From Georgenia ruanii (GTDB lineage: Bacteria > Actinomycetota > Actinomycetes > Actinomycetales > Actinomycetaceae), in the NCBI RefSeq assembly GCF_009193175.1, contig NZ_VUKE01000002.1:1-64000 (forward strand): 64,000 nt of DNA, given 5' to 3'. Position numbers and translations under genes: made by a program. This document shows positions 32,503 to 40,334 of this stretch, in pieces. Position 1 is the stretch's first letter. Every line of letters starts with the position of its first letter. Below the pieces are notes generated by a model. That model saw only the letters and a list, made by a program, of their open reading frames with translations, was not told the DNA's origin and made no database searches.

Positions 32503-33870
32503 GTGCCCGCACCCACCGACCCCGCCGCGAGACGCGCCTACGAGCTCGACCGCGCCCACGTCTTCCACTCCTGGTCCGCCCAGGGCGCCCTCGACCCCAT
32601 GGTCGTCACCCGCGCCGAGGGCTCCTACGTCTGGGACGGCGACGGGCGGAGGTACCTCGACTTCTCCTCCCAGCTCGTCAACACCAACATCGGCCACCAG
32701 CACCCCAAGGTCGTCGCCGCCATCAAGGCCCAGGCCGACGTCCTGTGCACCATCGGGCCCCCGTATGCCAACACCGCCCGCTCCGAGGCGGCCCGGCTCA
32801 TCGCCGAGCGCGCCCCGGAGGGGCTGAACAAGGTGTTCTTCACCAACGCCGGCGCCGAGGCGGTGGAGAACGCCGTGCGCATGGCCCGCCTGCACACCGG
32901 CCGGCAGAAGGTGCTGTCCACCTACCGCAGCTACCACGGCGCCACGACGACGGCGATCAACCTCACCGGGGACCCGCGGCGGTGGCCCAACGAGTTCGGC
33001 AACGCCGGCTTCGTGCACTTCTTCGGCCCGTTCCTGTACCGCTCGCCCTTCCACGCCACCACCGAGGCGGAGGAGTGCGCGCGGGCGCTGGAGCACCTCG
33101 AGCAGGTCATCACCTTCGAGGGGCCGGGCACCATCGCGGCGATCATCCTCGAGACCGTGCCCGGCACCGCCGGCATCATGCCCCCGCCGCCCGGCTACCT
33201 CGCCGGGGTGCGCGAGCTGTGCGACCGGCACGGCATCGTCTACATCGCCGACGAGGTCATGGCCGGCTTCGGCCGGACGGGCACGTGGTTCGCCGTCGAC
33301 CACTACGACGTGACGCCGGACCTCATCACCTTCGCCAAGGGCGTGAACTCCGGGTACGTGCCGCTGGGCGGGGTGATCATCTCCGACGCCATCGCCGCCA
33401 CGTTCGACGAGCGGGTCTTCCCCGGCGGGCTGACCTACTCCGGGCACCCGCTGGCTTGCGCCGCCGCGGTCGCCACCATCGAGGCGATGACGGAGGAGCG
33501 GATCGTCGAGCACGCCGCCGAGCTGGGGGAGCGGGTCATCGGGCCGCGGCTGCGAGAGATGGCCGAGCGGCACCCCGTGATCGGCGACGTCCGCGGCCTG
33601 GGCGTGTTCTGGGCGCTGGACCTGGTCGTGGACCGGGAGACCAAGGAGCCGCTGGCACCCTACGGCGGGTCCTCGCCCGCCATCGCCGAGCTCATGGGCG
33701 CGGCGAAGAAGGCCGGGCTGCTGCTGTTCAACAACTACCACCGCATCCACGTGGTCCCGCCGTGCACGATCAGCGAGGCCGAGCTGGAGGAGGGGCTGGC
33801 GATCCTCGACGAGGTGCTGTCGCTCGCGGACGCGCACACCACCGTGGGAGCGGTGGTCACGGCGCGGTAG
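32503..33870 (+). CDS. Class III omega-aminotransferase (beta-alanine:pyruvate type)
   Basis: This is a 455-residue fold-type I PLP aminotransferase of class III. Visible features are NTNIGHQHPKV near the start, TNAGAEAVENAVRMAR for phosphate binding, YRSYHGAT, the Asp of IADEVMAGFGRTG, and the PLP lysine, Lys279, in TFAKGVNSGYVPLGG. Next to mmsA it most likely transaminates beta-alanine or a similar beta-amino acid to the semialdehyde that MmsA consumes. Substrate choice cannot be settled by sequence. GTG 32503 has AAGGAG seven bases upstream. The following 240 bases hold short repeats and a strong hairpin. Confidence 0.93.
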   Translation: MPAPTDPAARRAYELDRAHVFHSWSAQGALDPMVVTRAEGSYVWDGDGRRYLDFSSQLVNTNIGHQHPKVVAAIKAQADVLCTIGPPYANTARSEAARLIAERAPEGLNKVFFTNAGAEAVENAVRMARLHTGRQKVLSTYRSYHGATTTAINLTGDPRRWPNEFGNAGFVHFFGPFLYRSPFHATTEAEECARALEHLEQVITFEGPGTIAAIILETVPGTAGIMPPPPGYLAGVRELCDRHGIVYIADEVMAGFGRTGTWFAVDHYDVTPDLITFAKGVNSGYVPLGGVIISDAIAATFDERVFPGGLTYSGHPLACAAAVATIEAMTEERIVEHAAELGERVIGPRLREMAERHPVIGDVRGLGVFWALDLVVDRETKEPLAPYGGSSPAIAELMGAAKKAGLLLFNNYHRIHVVPPCTISEAELEEGLAILDEVLSLADAHTTVGAVVTAR

Positions 33871-33954
33871 CGGCGGCGCCGTCGTCGTGCGGACGTTGTC
33901 GTCGGCGCGCAGGCGTTACGTGCAGGAATGACGCGCAGGCGTTACGGCGCAGGC

Positions 33955-34005
33955 GTTAGTGGTGTGCTTTCGGCAGGCATTGCCTGCTGAAAGCACACCA
34001 CTAAC
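33955..34005. repeat. 51-base near-perfect palindrome between convergent genes
   Basis: A 24-bp stem with a single G-T pair closes on a three-base loop (33979-33981); the outer arms read GTTAGTGGTGTGCTTTC and its complement. It lies between the aminotransferase and LanC-like genes, which converge, so it could be a bidirectional terminator. No T-run follows. It is flanked on the left by three copies of GCGCAGGCGTTA. Confidence 0.75.
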
Positions 34006-34040
34006 CGCCGGCCCCGCCCGGCCCCGTGCGGCCCGCCCGA

Positions 34041-34120
34041 CCCCGTGCGCGTCACCAGAAGCCCGTGCGCGTCGCCAGGACCCCGTGCGCGTCACCAGAG
34101 GCCCGGGTGCCTCACCAGAA
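34041..34120. repeat. Four 20-bp tandem repeats covering the end of LanC-like gene 2
   Basis: Units 34041-34060, 34061-34080, 34081-34100 and 34101-34120 share the pattern CCCCGTGCGCGTCACCAGAA with one to six differences. The last unit contains the final codons and stop of the LanC-like gene on the minus strand, so the gene end has been copied outward. Confidence 0.75.
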
Positions 34121-35272
34121 GAAGGCCATCCGCGGCTCTTGCTCGGCGTGCAGATAGTGCGCGGTGTGCAGGACCGGGGCGGCGAGGGACACCGCGATGT
34201 GCTGGGGCGTCCGGATCCGCGGCCGGGCCTCCCGGGGGTGTCGCAGCCGAGCGGCGCCCGCCCGGAGGTGTCTGAGCCGGGCCTCCACCGGCCGGGGGTG
34301 CCTCGGCCGAGGGGTAACCGCCCGCGGGACCTCCGTCGGCGTCTCGGGCCTGGCGGGGTCCGGCCGCCCCTGTGCGGTGCGGCGCACGTACTCGACGGCG
34401 AGGACCGTCCCGACCCCGCGGCGCGTCAGCGGGTGGGCGGCATGGTCCTGGCAGGTGGCAAGGAGGTCGTCACGGGCCGCGGCGATCCAGGACGCGTCGA
34501 GGTGGCGCGCGGCCTCGTGCAGGACCATCGCGATGCCGGGCAGGCCCGTGGCGACGCCGCCGGTCGGTGCGTGACGCAGCGGGCGGCCGGCGCCGGGCGA
34601 CCAGCCGAGGAGGTCGAGATCGTGGCGCAGGCAGTGCTCGACGGCGCGCAGGAGGGACGCGTCCCCGGTCAGGCCGTAGGCGTGGAGCAGGTACAGCGCC
34701 GGGCCCGAGTACCCGAACAGGATCCCAGGTCGGATCAGACGGTGACCGGAGACGAGCTGCGCGACCAGCGCTTCGGCGATGGTGTCGAGCCGGGCGAAGA
34801 GCTCCTCCGCGTCGCGGACGGGCGCCCGCTCGAGCAGCGCGAGGCCCACGCCCGCGAGACCGTCGGCCACCGTGACGCCGAGCCGGTCGAGCGGGAAGAC
34901 CTCGGCGTCGTGCCAGAACTGGTCGGCCTCGTCGTGGTGGCCCACGCCGTCCAGTGCCAGGGCCACGCCGCTGTAGCCGGCGGCGAGGCCCGGGCCGGCC
35001 ATCGAGGCGGCGCTCGCGCGCTGCACGAGTCGGTCCGCGCCGAGAGCCGGCACCTCGGCCCCGACATAGGCCAGGGACCAGAAGAGCCCGGCGGCGCCGT
35101 CGGCGAACCGCACCCTGGCGTCCAGCGTCCCGCCGTCGACGAGCGCGGCCACCTGAGAAGCGATCGAGGTGGTGAGGCGAGCTGCCGCGAAGGTGGCAGA
35201 GACGTCGATCGTGAGGTGCGGCTCGGCTCGACCGGAGGACGGTGCACCCGGGATGAGTGCCGTCGAGGTCAT
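34112..35272 (-). CDS. Stand-alone LanC-like protein, paralogue 2, with Arg/Pro repeat insert
   Basis: This 386-residue protein is clearly homologous to the one at 12940-14193: both share GVALALD, GHHD, VADGLAGVGLALLERAP (with small changes) and CLRHDL followed by LGW. Gly-rich barrel repeats occur near residues 58, 98, 138, 186, 243 and 285. No Cys-Cys-His zinc set is present. Residues about 306-356 are an Arg/Pro-rich tandem-repeat insert before the last barrel segment, and the protein ends AFFW, like its paralogue. ATG 35272 has GGAG ten bases upstream; GTG 35281 would overlap the upstream stop as GTGA. It is probably co-translated with the CheX-like gene. Function is unknown. Confidence 0.78.
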   Translation of the reverse strand: MTSTALIPGAPSSGRAEPHLTIDVSATFAAARLTTSIASQVAALVDGGTLDARVRFADGAAGLFWSLAYVGAEVPALGADRLVQRASAASMAGPGLAAGYSGVALALDGVGHHDEADQFWHDAEVFPLDRLGVTVADGLAGVGLALLERAPVRDAEELFARLDTIAEALVAQLVSGHRLIRPGILFGYSGPALYLLHAYGLTGDASLLRAVEHCLRHDLDLLGWSPGAGRPLRHAPTGGVATGLPGIAMVLHEAARHLDASWIAAARDDLLATCQDHAAHPLTRRGVGTVLAVEYVRRTAQGRPDPARPETPTEVPRAVTPRPRHPRPVEARLRHLRAGAARLRHPREARPRIRTPQHIAVSLAAPVLHTAHYLHAEQEPRMAFFW

Positions 35273-35277
35273 GATGT

Positions 35278-35853
35278 TCACGCTCCACTCACGATGACCG
35301 CCATCGTTCCGCTGCCGTAGCCCCTGACCGTGACGTCGACGTCGATCCGGGGCAGGTGGCTTCGCAACACGGCGACGACGTCCGAGGGTGGAAAGGTCTG
35401 CAAGGTGTCGTACACGGTGGCCCGCCGCACGTGCGGCGCGCCGTCCGCGTTGAGCAGGGTCGCGAGGACGTTGAAGACCTCGGAGATGTCCTCGAACTGC
35501 TCGGCCCACAGGGTGCCGCCCGCGATCCGCTCGTCGATGCGTCGGGGCGCGACCAGGGCGAGCGCGCCCGCGATGCGAGCGGCCAGGGGCGTCTCCATGG
35601 CGATGAGGGCGACGGTTCGCCACTCGTCGTCCGCGTAGAGCGCGATGACGGTGGATCCGGCCGTCTGCAGCGGATGCGCGGCCTGCTCCAGCTCCACCTC
35701 CCGGCCCAGGGTGTCGACGAGGACGTCACGCACCTGGGCCAGAGCGGGCAGCGGGGTTCCTCGCGTGATCCGGGGAGGGCGCCGCCGGGAGCGGCCGGGA
35801 GAAGGGGGCGCACCGCGGGGGCGATGGGGCGCGGAGGCGGTCGTCGGTGCCAC
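35278..35853 (-). CDS. CheC/CheX-like protein (tentative)
   Basis: This is a 191-residue protein. After an Arg/Pro/Ser-rich leader of about 35 residues there is a compact domain whose layout resembles CheC/CheX phosphatases of chemotaxis: a beta-rich start, AARIAGALAL, then DISEVFNVLATLLN, which contains the Glu-x2-Asn arrangement typical of their active sites, and a C-terminal GYGSGTMAV strand. No chemotaxis or flagellar gene is in the window, so the role is open. GTG 35853 has GAGGGGAG five bases upstream. The stop lies within 10 bases of the LanC-like start, implying a two-gene operon. Confidence 0.55.
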   Translation of the reverse strand: MAPTTASAPHRPRGAPPSPGRSRRRPPRITRGTPLPALAQVRDVLVDTLGREVELEQAAHPLQTAGSTVIALYADDEWRTVALIAMETPLAARIAGALALVAPRRIDERIAGGTLWAEQFEDISEVFNVLATLLNADGAPHVRRATVYDTLQTFPPSDVVAVLRSHLPRIDVDVTVRGYGSGTMAVIVSGA

Positions 35854-36207
35854 GCCAACTCCCCTCAATATAGGACGGCTGTCTCTGCTATGTGTTATAG
35901 CGCACCAGGGGCGGAATTAGTAGTACTTGTCCGCGAACGGTTCGCTCGAGTGACATGGGCAACATGCTCGACCCTGTCGGTGCCCGTCCCGGCGGTGCAG
36001 GCCGTCCGAACGGTTCATTAACGATTCAATTAGCCGGCCGGGATGTCTCCGTCGGCCGGTGATGGTCTCCGGAGGCGGCGGTGCGCGGCGCTCGGCGGGC
36101 GCGTGCGCCGCGCGGGGCGCGTGCGCCGCGCGGGGCGCGGTCACCGTGGACGGCGGTGACCGCGCCCCGTCCCAGACCGGCGAGGCGTCGCACCTCGCCG
36201 GTCCGGA
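35854..36207. other. Intergenic region between CheX-like gene and tctA
   Basis: About 350 bases. The left part (35860-36040) is unusually AT-rich for this genome, with TATATT at 35867-35872 on the minus strand close to the CheX-like start, and two direct copies of CGAACGGTTC (35934-35943 and 36007-36016). The right part has two copies of an 18-base GC-rich repeat near 36101-36136 and a strong terminator. No gene is recognised. Confidence 0.55.
36131..36169 (-). terminator. Terminator of the tct operon
   Basis: A perfect 16-bp stem (36131-36146 with 36154-36169) and seven-base loop lies about 40 bases after the tctA stop on the minus strand. Confidence 0.7.
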
Positions 36208-37713
36208 TCAGACCGAGACGGTGTCCCGCTCCGCCGCGACGCTCTCCCCGCTGCGCTTGTTGCGGCGCAGCAGCGTGCCCAGCAGCACCACGGCGGTGAG
36301 GCCGAGCAGGGCGATCGAGATGGGGCTGGCGACGAGGCTCTCCGGGCCGCCGATGACCAGCGCGCGGCGCAGGTTGCTCTCCGCGAGCGGGCCGAGCAGC
36401 AGGCCGAGCACCACCGGGCCGGCGGGGATCTCCGCCCGCTTGAGGGCCAGGCCGATGAACCCGAACACCAGCATGGTGCCGACGGTGAAGAGGTTGTTCG
36501 TCGTGGCGTAGGTGCCCACCATGCAGAAGATCAGGATGGTCGCCCACAGGTACTGCGGCTTGAGGTCGAGCAGCTTGACCATGCCCCTGGTCCGCAGCAG
36601 GCTCAGCCCGCCGGTGACGAGGGTCGCGATGATCATGATCGCCGCGATGAGCACCACCATGTCGGGGTGCTGGGTGAACATCGACGGGCCGGGCTGGATC
36701 CCCCAGATGATCATCGAGCCGATCATGACGGCCATGACGGAGTCGCCCGGGATGCCCAGCGCCATCGTGGTGGTCAGGGCGCCGCCGAGGGTGGCGCTGG
36801 AGGCGCTGTCCGAGGCCGCGAGGCCGCCGATGTACCCGGTGCCGAACTTCTTCCGGTGCTTGGAGACGGCGCGCGCCCGGTCCCAGCCGACCAGGCCGGC
36901 GATGTCGCCACCCGCGGCGGGGACGATGCCGACGCCGAGCCCGACGCCGGTGCCGACGGCGGCGGGCTGGACGATCTCCCTGAGCTCCTTCTTCGTCGGC
37001 CACCAGCGGCCCAGGCTGGAGATGGGCCGCACCGCGCTGGCGCGGTGGGTGAGCATCTGGTCGAGCACCTCGGCGATGCCGAAGAGGCCGATGATCACGG
37101 CGATGAACTCCAGGCCCGAGCTGAGGTCGTTGGAGCCGAACGTGAACCGGGCGCTGCCGGTGATCGGGTCGCGGCCGATCACCGCGATGGCCAGGCCGAA
37201 GAGCCCGGCGAGCAGGCCCTTGAGGATCGACTTCGACGCGATGCTGATCATGATCGTCAGCCCGAAGAGGACCAGGGCGAACATCTCGGCCGGCCCGAAC
37301 TTCAGGGCGAACGTGGCCACCGGCCGCGCCACCAGGATGAACAGCAGCATGCTGGCGAGCAGCGCCGCGGTGGTGACCAGGGCCGAGACCACCAGCGCCA
37401 GCCCGGCCTGGCCGTTCTTGGCCATCGGGTAGCCGTCGAGCGTGGTCGCGATGGACGCCGGCGTGCCCGGGGTGTTGACGAGGATGGACGGGATGCGGTC
37501 CCCGAACTGGCCGGCCACGTAGATGGTCAGCATGACCGCCAGGCCCTGCGCCGGCTCCAGGGAGAGGGTGAAGCCGCTGGCCAGCGCCACCGCCATGGTC
37601 ATGGTGACCCCGGGGAAGAACCCGACGAGCAGGCCCAGGACGATGCCGACGGCCATGCACAGCAGGAACGTGGGGTCGGTGAAGGAGCTGAGCCCCTCGA
37701 GGAGTGTGCTCAT
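36208..37713 (-). CDS. tctA: Tripartite tricarboxylate transporter large membrane protein TctA
   Basis: This is a 501-residue TctA-family permease with about eleven to twelve helices. Family motifs include VGFFPGVTMTMAVAL near the start, the NTPGTPASIATTLDGYPM loop, IVPAAGGDIAGLVGW and GIPGDSVMAVMIG. With TctB and the TctC binding protein it imports a carboxylated compound using an ion gradient. ATG 37713 shares ATGA with the tctB stop. A hairpin follows the stop. The transported acid is unknown; the DapA-family enzyme in the same operon suggests a sugar acid or keto-acid. Confidence 0.94.
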   Translation of the reverse strand: MSTLLEGLSSFTDPTFLLCMAVGIVLGLLVGFFPGVTMTMAVALASGFTLSLEPAQGLAVMLTIYVAGQFGDRIPSILVNTPGTPASIATTLDGYPMAKNGQAGLALVVSALVTTAALLASMLLFILVARPVATFALKFGPAEMFALVLFGLTIMISIASKSILKGLLAGLFGLAIAVIGRDPITGSARFTFGSNDLSSGLEFIAVIIGLFGIAEVLDQMLTHRASAVRPISSLGRWWPTKKELREIVQPAAVGTGVGLGVGIVPAAGGDIAGLVGWDRARAVSKHRKKFGTGYIGGLAASDSASSATLGGALTTTMALGIPGDSVMAVMIGSMIIWGIQPGPSMFTQHPDMVVLIAAIMIIATLVTGGLSLLRTRGMVKLLDLKPQYLWATILIFCMVGTYATTNNLFTVGTMLVFGFIGLALKRAEIPAGPVVLGLLLGPLAESNLRRALVIGGPESLVASPISIALLGLTAVVLLGTLLRRNKRSGESVAAERDTVSV

Positions 37714-38213
37714 AGCGGAACCCTCAGGATCAGGTCGAAGAGGACGTAGATCAGGGCCGTGACGGCCACCGGGAAGATGACCAGCCCGCGGCTGCGCAGC
37801 CCGTACGTGGCCAGCAGCGCCGCCAGGTAGATCGGGCAGGCGACGACGAAGCCGACCAGGCCCCACGCCGCCAGGAACAGCACCGTCAGCGCCGAGCTGA
37901 CGAGCACCCGGAACCAGCCCTCGCGGGTGCCGGACTGGAGGTCCTCACGCGCCGGCGGGCGGCGGACGAGCGCGAGGACAAGCAGCGCCACGGAGATGGC
38001 CAGCGCGGCACCGGAGACGACGGTCGGCCACCAGCTCGGAGCGAGGCCGCCGGCGTCCACCTTCGACTCGATGCCCCGGCTGAGCACCAGCACGACGGCG
38101 GCGAGGACCACTGCGAGGACGGCGATGAGCAGCTCGAGGCGACGCGAGGCCGGGGCGGGGTGCCCCTCCGCCTCCACCGGCGCGGCCTCGGGCGGCGCGG
38201 TCACTGGTTCCAT
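37710..38213 (-). CDS. tctB: Tripartite tricarboxylate transporter small membrane protein TctB
   Basis: This 167-residue protein has four hydrophobic helices (about residues 27-47, 60-82, 103-125 and 145-163) after an acidic/Pro-rich N-terminus, the normal size and topology for TctB. SWWPTVVSGAAL is the family-like segment between helices one and two. The start overlaps the DapA-family gene by 13 bases and the stop overlaps tctA by four, so the three genes are tightly coupled. Confidence 0.88.
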   Translation of the reverse strand: MEPVTAPPEAAPVEAEGHPAPASRRLELLIAVLAVVLAAVVLVLSRGIESKVDAGGLAPSWWPTVVSGAALAISVALLVLALVRRPPAREDLQSGTREGWFRVLVSSALTVLFLAAWGLVGFVVACPIYLAALLATYGLRSRGLVIFPVAVTALIYVLFDLILRVPL

Positions 38214-39121
38214 CGCTCGAGCTCCCCGGCGATGGCGGCACGGTCCTCGTCCGGGATCGTCTCGACGGCGGCCCGCACCGGGCCGGCCGGCAGGCCCTGG
38301 AGCTCCAGGCCGGCCTTGAGGTGGGTGAGGCTGCCGGCGCGCACGAGCCCGACGGCCCGGGCGACGTCCGCCGTCGCGACGCTGACGGCGTCGTCGTCGC
38401 CGGCGCGCAGGGCGGCGCGCAGGTTGAGGAAGGGCTGCGGGAAGACCGAGGAGACACCGGAGATGATGCCCTGGCCGCCGGCCCGGACCAGCTCCCCGTA
38501 GGCGATGTCGTTGCCGGAGAGCACCTCGAACCCCGCCGGGGCGTTGGCCAGGTAGGTCGCGACGGACTCGTCGCTCTCGCCGCTGATCTTCACGCCCGCG
38601 ACGCCGACCTCGGCGAGGGCGGCGAGCGCGTCGTGCGGCACGGCGGTCCAGGTGCGGGCGGTGAACAGGTAGGCGTAGACCGCGGCGTCGTCGGCGGCGT
38701 CGACGACCTGGCGGAAGTACTCGACGACGGCGTCCAGCGGCGCGGGGAAGTAGTACGGGGTGATCGCGGCGAGCTTGCGGCCGCCCATGGCCACTGCCGC
38801 CCGCGTCAGCTTGACGGCGTGACGGACGTGCGCGGCGCCGACGTGCAGGTACGCCCGCTCGGCGCCGAAGGCCTCGAGCCCGGCGTCGAGGACGGCGAGC
38901 CGCTCGTCGTCGTCCAGGGTGGTGAACTCGCCGGTCGTGCCGGCGACGAAGGCGCCGTCGACGTCCCGGGCGGCCAGTGCCGCGAACAGGCGCTTGGTGC
39001 CCGGCACGTCGAGGGCGCCGTCCGCGAGGAAGGGGGTGGGGACCGCGGTGATGAGGTCGCTGCGCGGGGCGGCCGACGCCGTCGGGTCGGTCAGCGCGGC
39101 AAGGTTCTCGGGCGAGGGCAC
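38201..39121 (-). CDS. DapA-family aldolase/dehydratase
   Basis: This is a 306-residue TIM-barrel class I aldolase of the dihydrodipicolinate synthase family. The Schiff-base lysine is Lys178 in GVAGVKISGESDE, the catalytic Tyr is about Tyr123 in ITPYYF, and GTTGEFTTL is the substrate carboxylate loop. It is not a housekeeping DapA by context: it lies between tctC and tctB, so it more likely splits or dehydrates a keto-sugar acid or related keto-acid brought in by the transporter. GTG 39121 follows CAGGAG by seven bases. Confidence 0.85.
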   Translation of the reverse strand: MPSPENLAALTDPTASAAPRSDLITAVPTPFLADGALDVPGTKRLFAALAARDVDGAFVAGTTGEFTTLDDDERLAVLDAGLEAFGAERAYLHVGAAHVRHAVKLTRAAVAMGGRKLAAITPYYFPAPLDAVVEYFRQVVDAADDAAVYAYLFTARTWTAVPHDALAALAEVGVAGVKISGESDESVATYLANAPAGFEVLSGNDIAYGELVRAGGQGIISGVSSVFPQPFLNLRAALRAGDDDAVSVATADVARAVGLVRAGSLTHLKAGLELQGLPAGPVRAAVETIPDEDRAAIAGELERWNQ

Positions 39122-39275
39122 GGAAGGGCTCCTGGGGTGTCGATGGGGGCCGGCGCCCGGTGGGCCGGACGCCGGCGGTGGGAGAGCGGGGGTGGGCCGC
39201 CGGCAGCGGGTGGCTGCCGGCGCCCGCCCGTAGGGATGGGCCGGGGCGCCGCGGGCGGTGGGCCCGGGATGGCGC

Positions 39276-39303
39276 GGGGGCGCCGCCGGGCGGCGGCGCC
39301 CCC
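39276..39303 (-). terminator. Intra-operon hairpin after tctC
   Basis: A perfect 12-bp stem (39276-39287 with 39292-39303) and four-base loop lies 15 bases after the tctC stop. Placed between the binding-protein gene and the rest of the operon, it probably protects the tctC message or lowers downstream transcription. Confidence 0.6.
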
Positions 39304-39318
39304 GGGCGGTCGGGTGGC

Positions 39319-40290
39319 TCAGCCGGCGAGGATCGCGGCGAACCGGGCGGCCTCGTCGGAGACGAAGGCCTGGGTGTCGGCCGCGGACTTCCAGCTCGGG
39401 ATGTTGCCGGCCTTGGTGATGACGTCGGTGTAGCTGTCGGAGGCGACGGCGGCCTCGACGGCGCCGTCGAGCACCTCGACGACCTCCTCGGGCAGCCCGG
39501 TGGGCGCGCCGAGCAGGCCCCAGCCGCCGATGGAGACGTCGATGCCGAGGTCCTTGGCGGTCTTGACGTCCGGCAGCGCGTCGGCCGGCTCGTCCGCGAG
39601 GACGGCGAGCACGCGGATCTGCCCGTCCTTGTGCGCCTGGGCGGTCTCCGAGACGCCCGCGACGACGGCGTCGACCTGGCCGCCGATCGCCGCGGTCACG
39701 GCGGGCGCGCCGCCGTCGAACGGCACCGGCTTGAGGGCCGCCCCGGTCGCCTCGTTCAGCGCGGCGGTGGCGGCGTCCCAGATGGAGCCGGCGCCGGAGT
39801 TGGACACGCTGAGGGTGTCCGGGTTCTCCGTGGCGGCGTCGATGAGCTCCTGGAGGGTCTGGTACGGGCTGTCGGCCGGGACTGCGATCGTCGCGGGGAC
39901 CGCGACGATTTGGCCGAGGTAGTCGTAGTCCTCCGGGTCGGTGTCGTAGCCCCGGTGGCCCAGCATCACCGTCTCCACCGGCATGTACCCAAGGGTGTAG
40001 CCGTCCGCCTTGGCGTTGGCGAGGGAGCCGAGGCCGACCGAGCCGGCGCCGCCCGTGCGGTTCTCGACGATGACCGACACGTCGAGGCTCTTCTCCATCT
40101 CCTTGGCCAGGGTGCGCGCCGCGAGGTCGGAGGCGCCGCCGGCGTCGTAGGGGACGACGAGGGTGATGTCCTTCGACGGGTAGTCCGCCGAGGAGTCGTC
40201 GCCGCCCTTCGCCGATGAGCAGGCAGCGAGCAGGGAGGTCGCCGCGACGATCGCGACGAGCGACGAGGTGGTGCGCTTGGACAGCTTCAT
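39319..40290 (-). CDS. tctC: Tripartite tricarboxylate transporter solute-binding lipoprotein TctC
   Basis: This is a 323-residue extracytoplasmic binding protein with a lipoprotein signal (TSLLAACSS, Cys about 24). Family features include PSKDITLVVPYDAGGASDLAAR, VIVENRTGGAGSVGLG and GAGSIWDAATAALN. It captures the substrate for TctAB at the membrane surface. First gene of the operon tctC-dapA-like-tctB-tctA, 45 bases downstream of the GntR regulator gene on the same strand, so regulator and transporter could be co-transcribed or separately controlled. Confidence 0.93.
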   Translation of the reverse strand: MKLSKRTTSSLVAIVAATSLLAACSSAKGGDDSSADYPSKDITLVVPYDAGGASDLAARTLAKEMEKSLDVSVIVENRTGGAGSVGLGSLANAKADGYTLGYMPVETVMLGHRGYDTDPEDYDYLGQIVAVPATIAVPADSPYQTLQELIDAATENPDTLSVSNSGAGSIWDAATAALNEATGAALKPVPFDGGAPAVTAAIGGQVDAVVAGVSETAQAHKDGQIRVLAVLADEPADALPDVKTAKDLGIDVSIGGWGLLGAPTGLPEEVVEVLDGAVEAAVASDSYTDVITKAGNIPSWKSAADTQAFVSDEAARFAAILAG

Positions 40291-40334
40291 GGTGAAGGTC
40301 CACTCCTTCGTGGTGGTGGGAGGGGGAGGGGGAA

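Noticed and set aside
35917-36144. 75-codon minus-strand ORF in the CheX-like/tctA gap
   Set aside because: Composed of Ala/Pro/Arg repeats from the GC-rich duplication, with no ribosome site.
38201-39121. Housekeeping dapA (lysine biosynthesis)
   Set aside because: It is embedded in and translationally overlaps a TctABC transport operon under GntR control, so a catabolic role is more likely.
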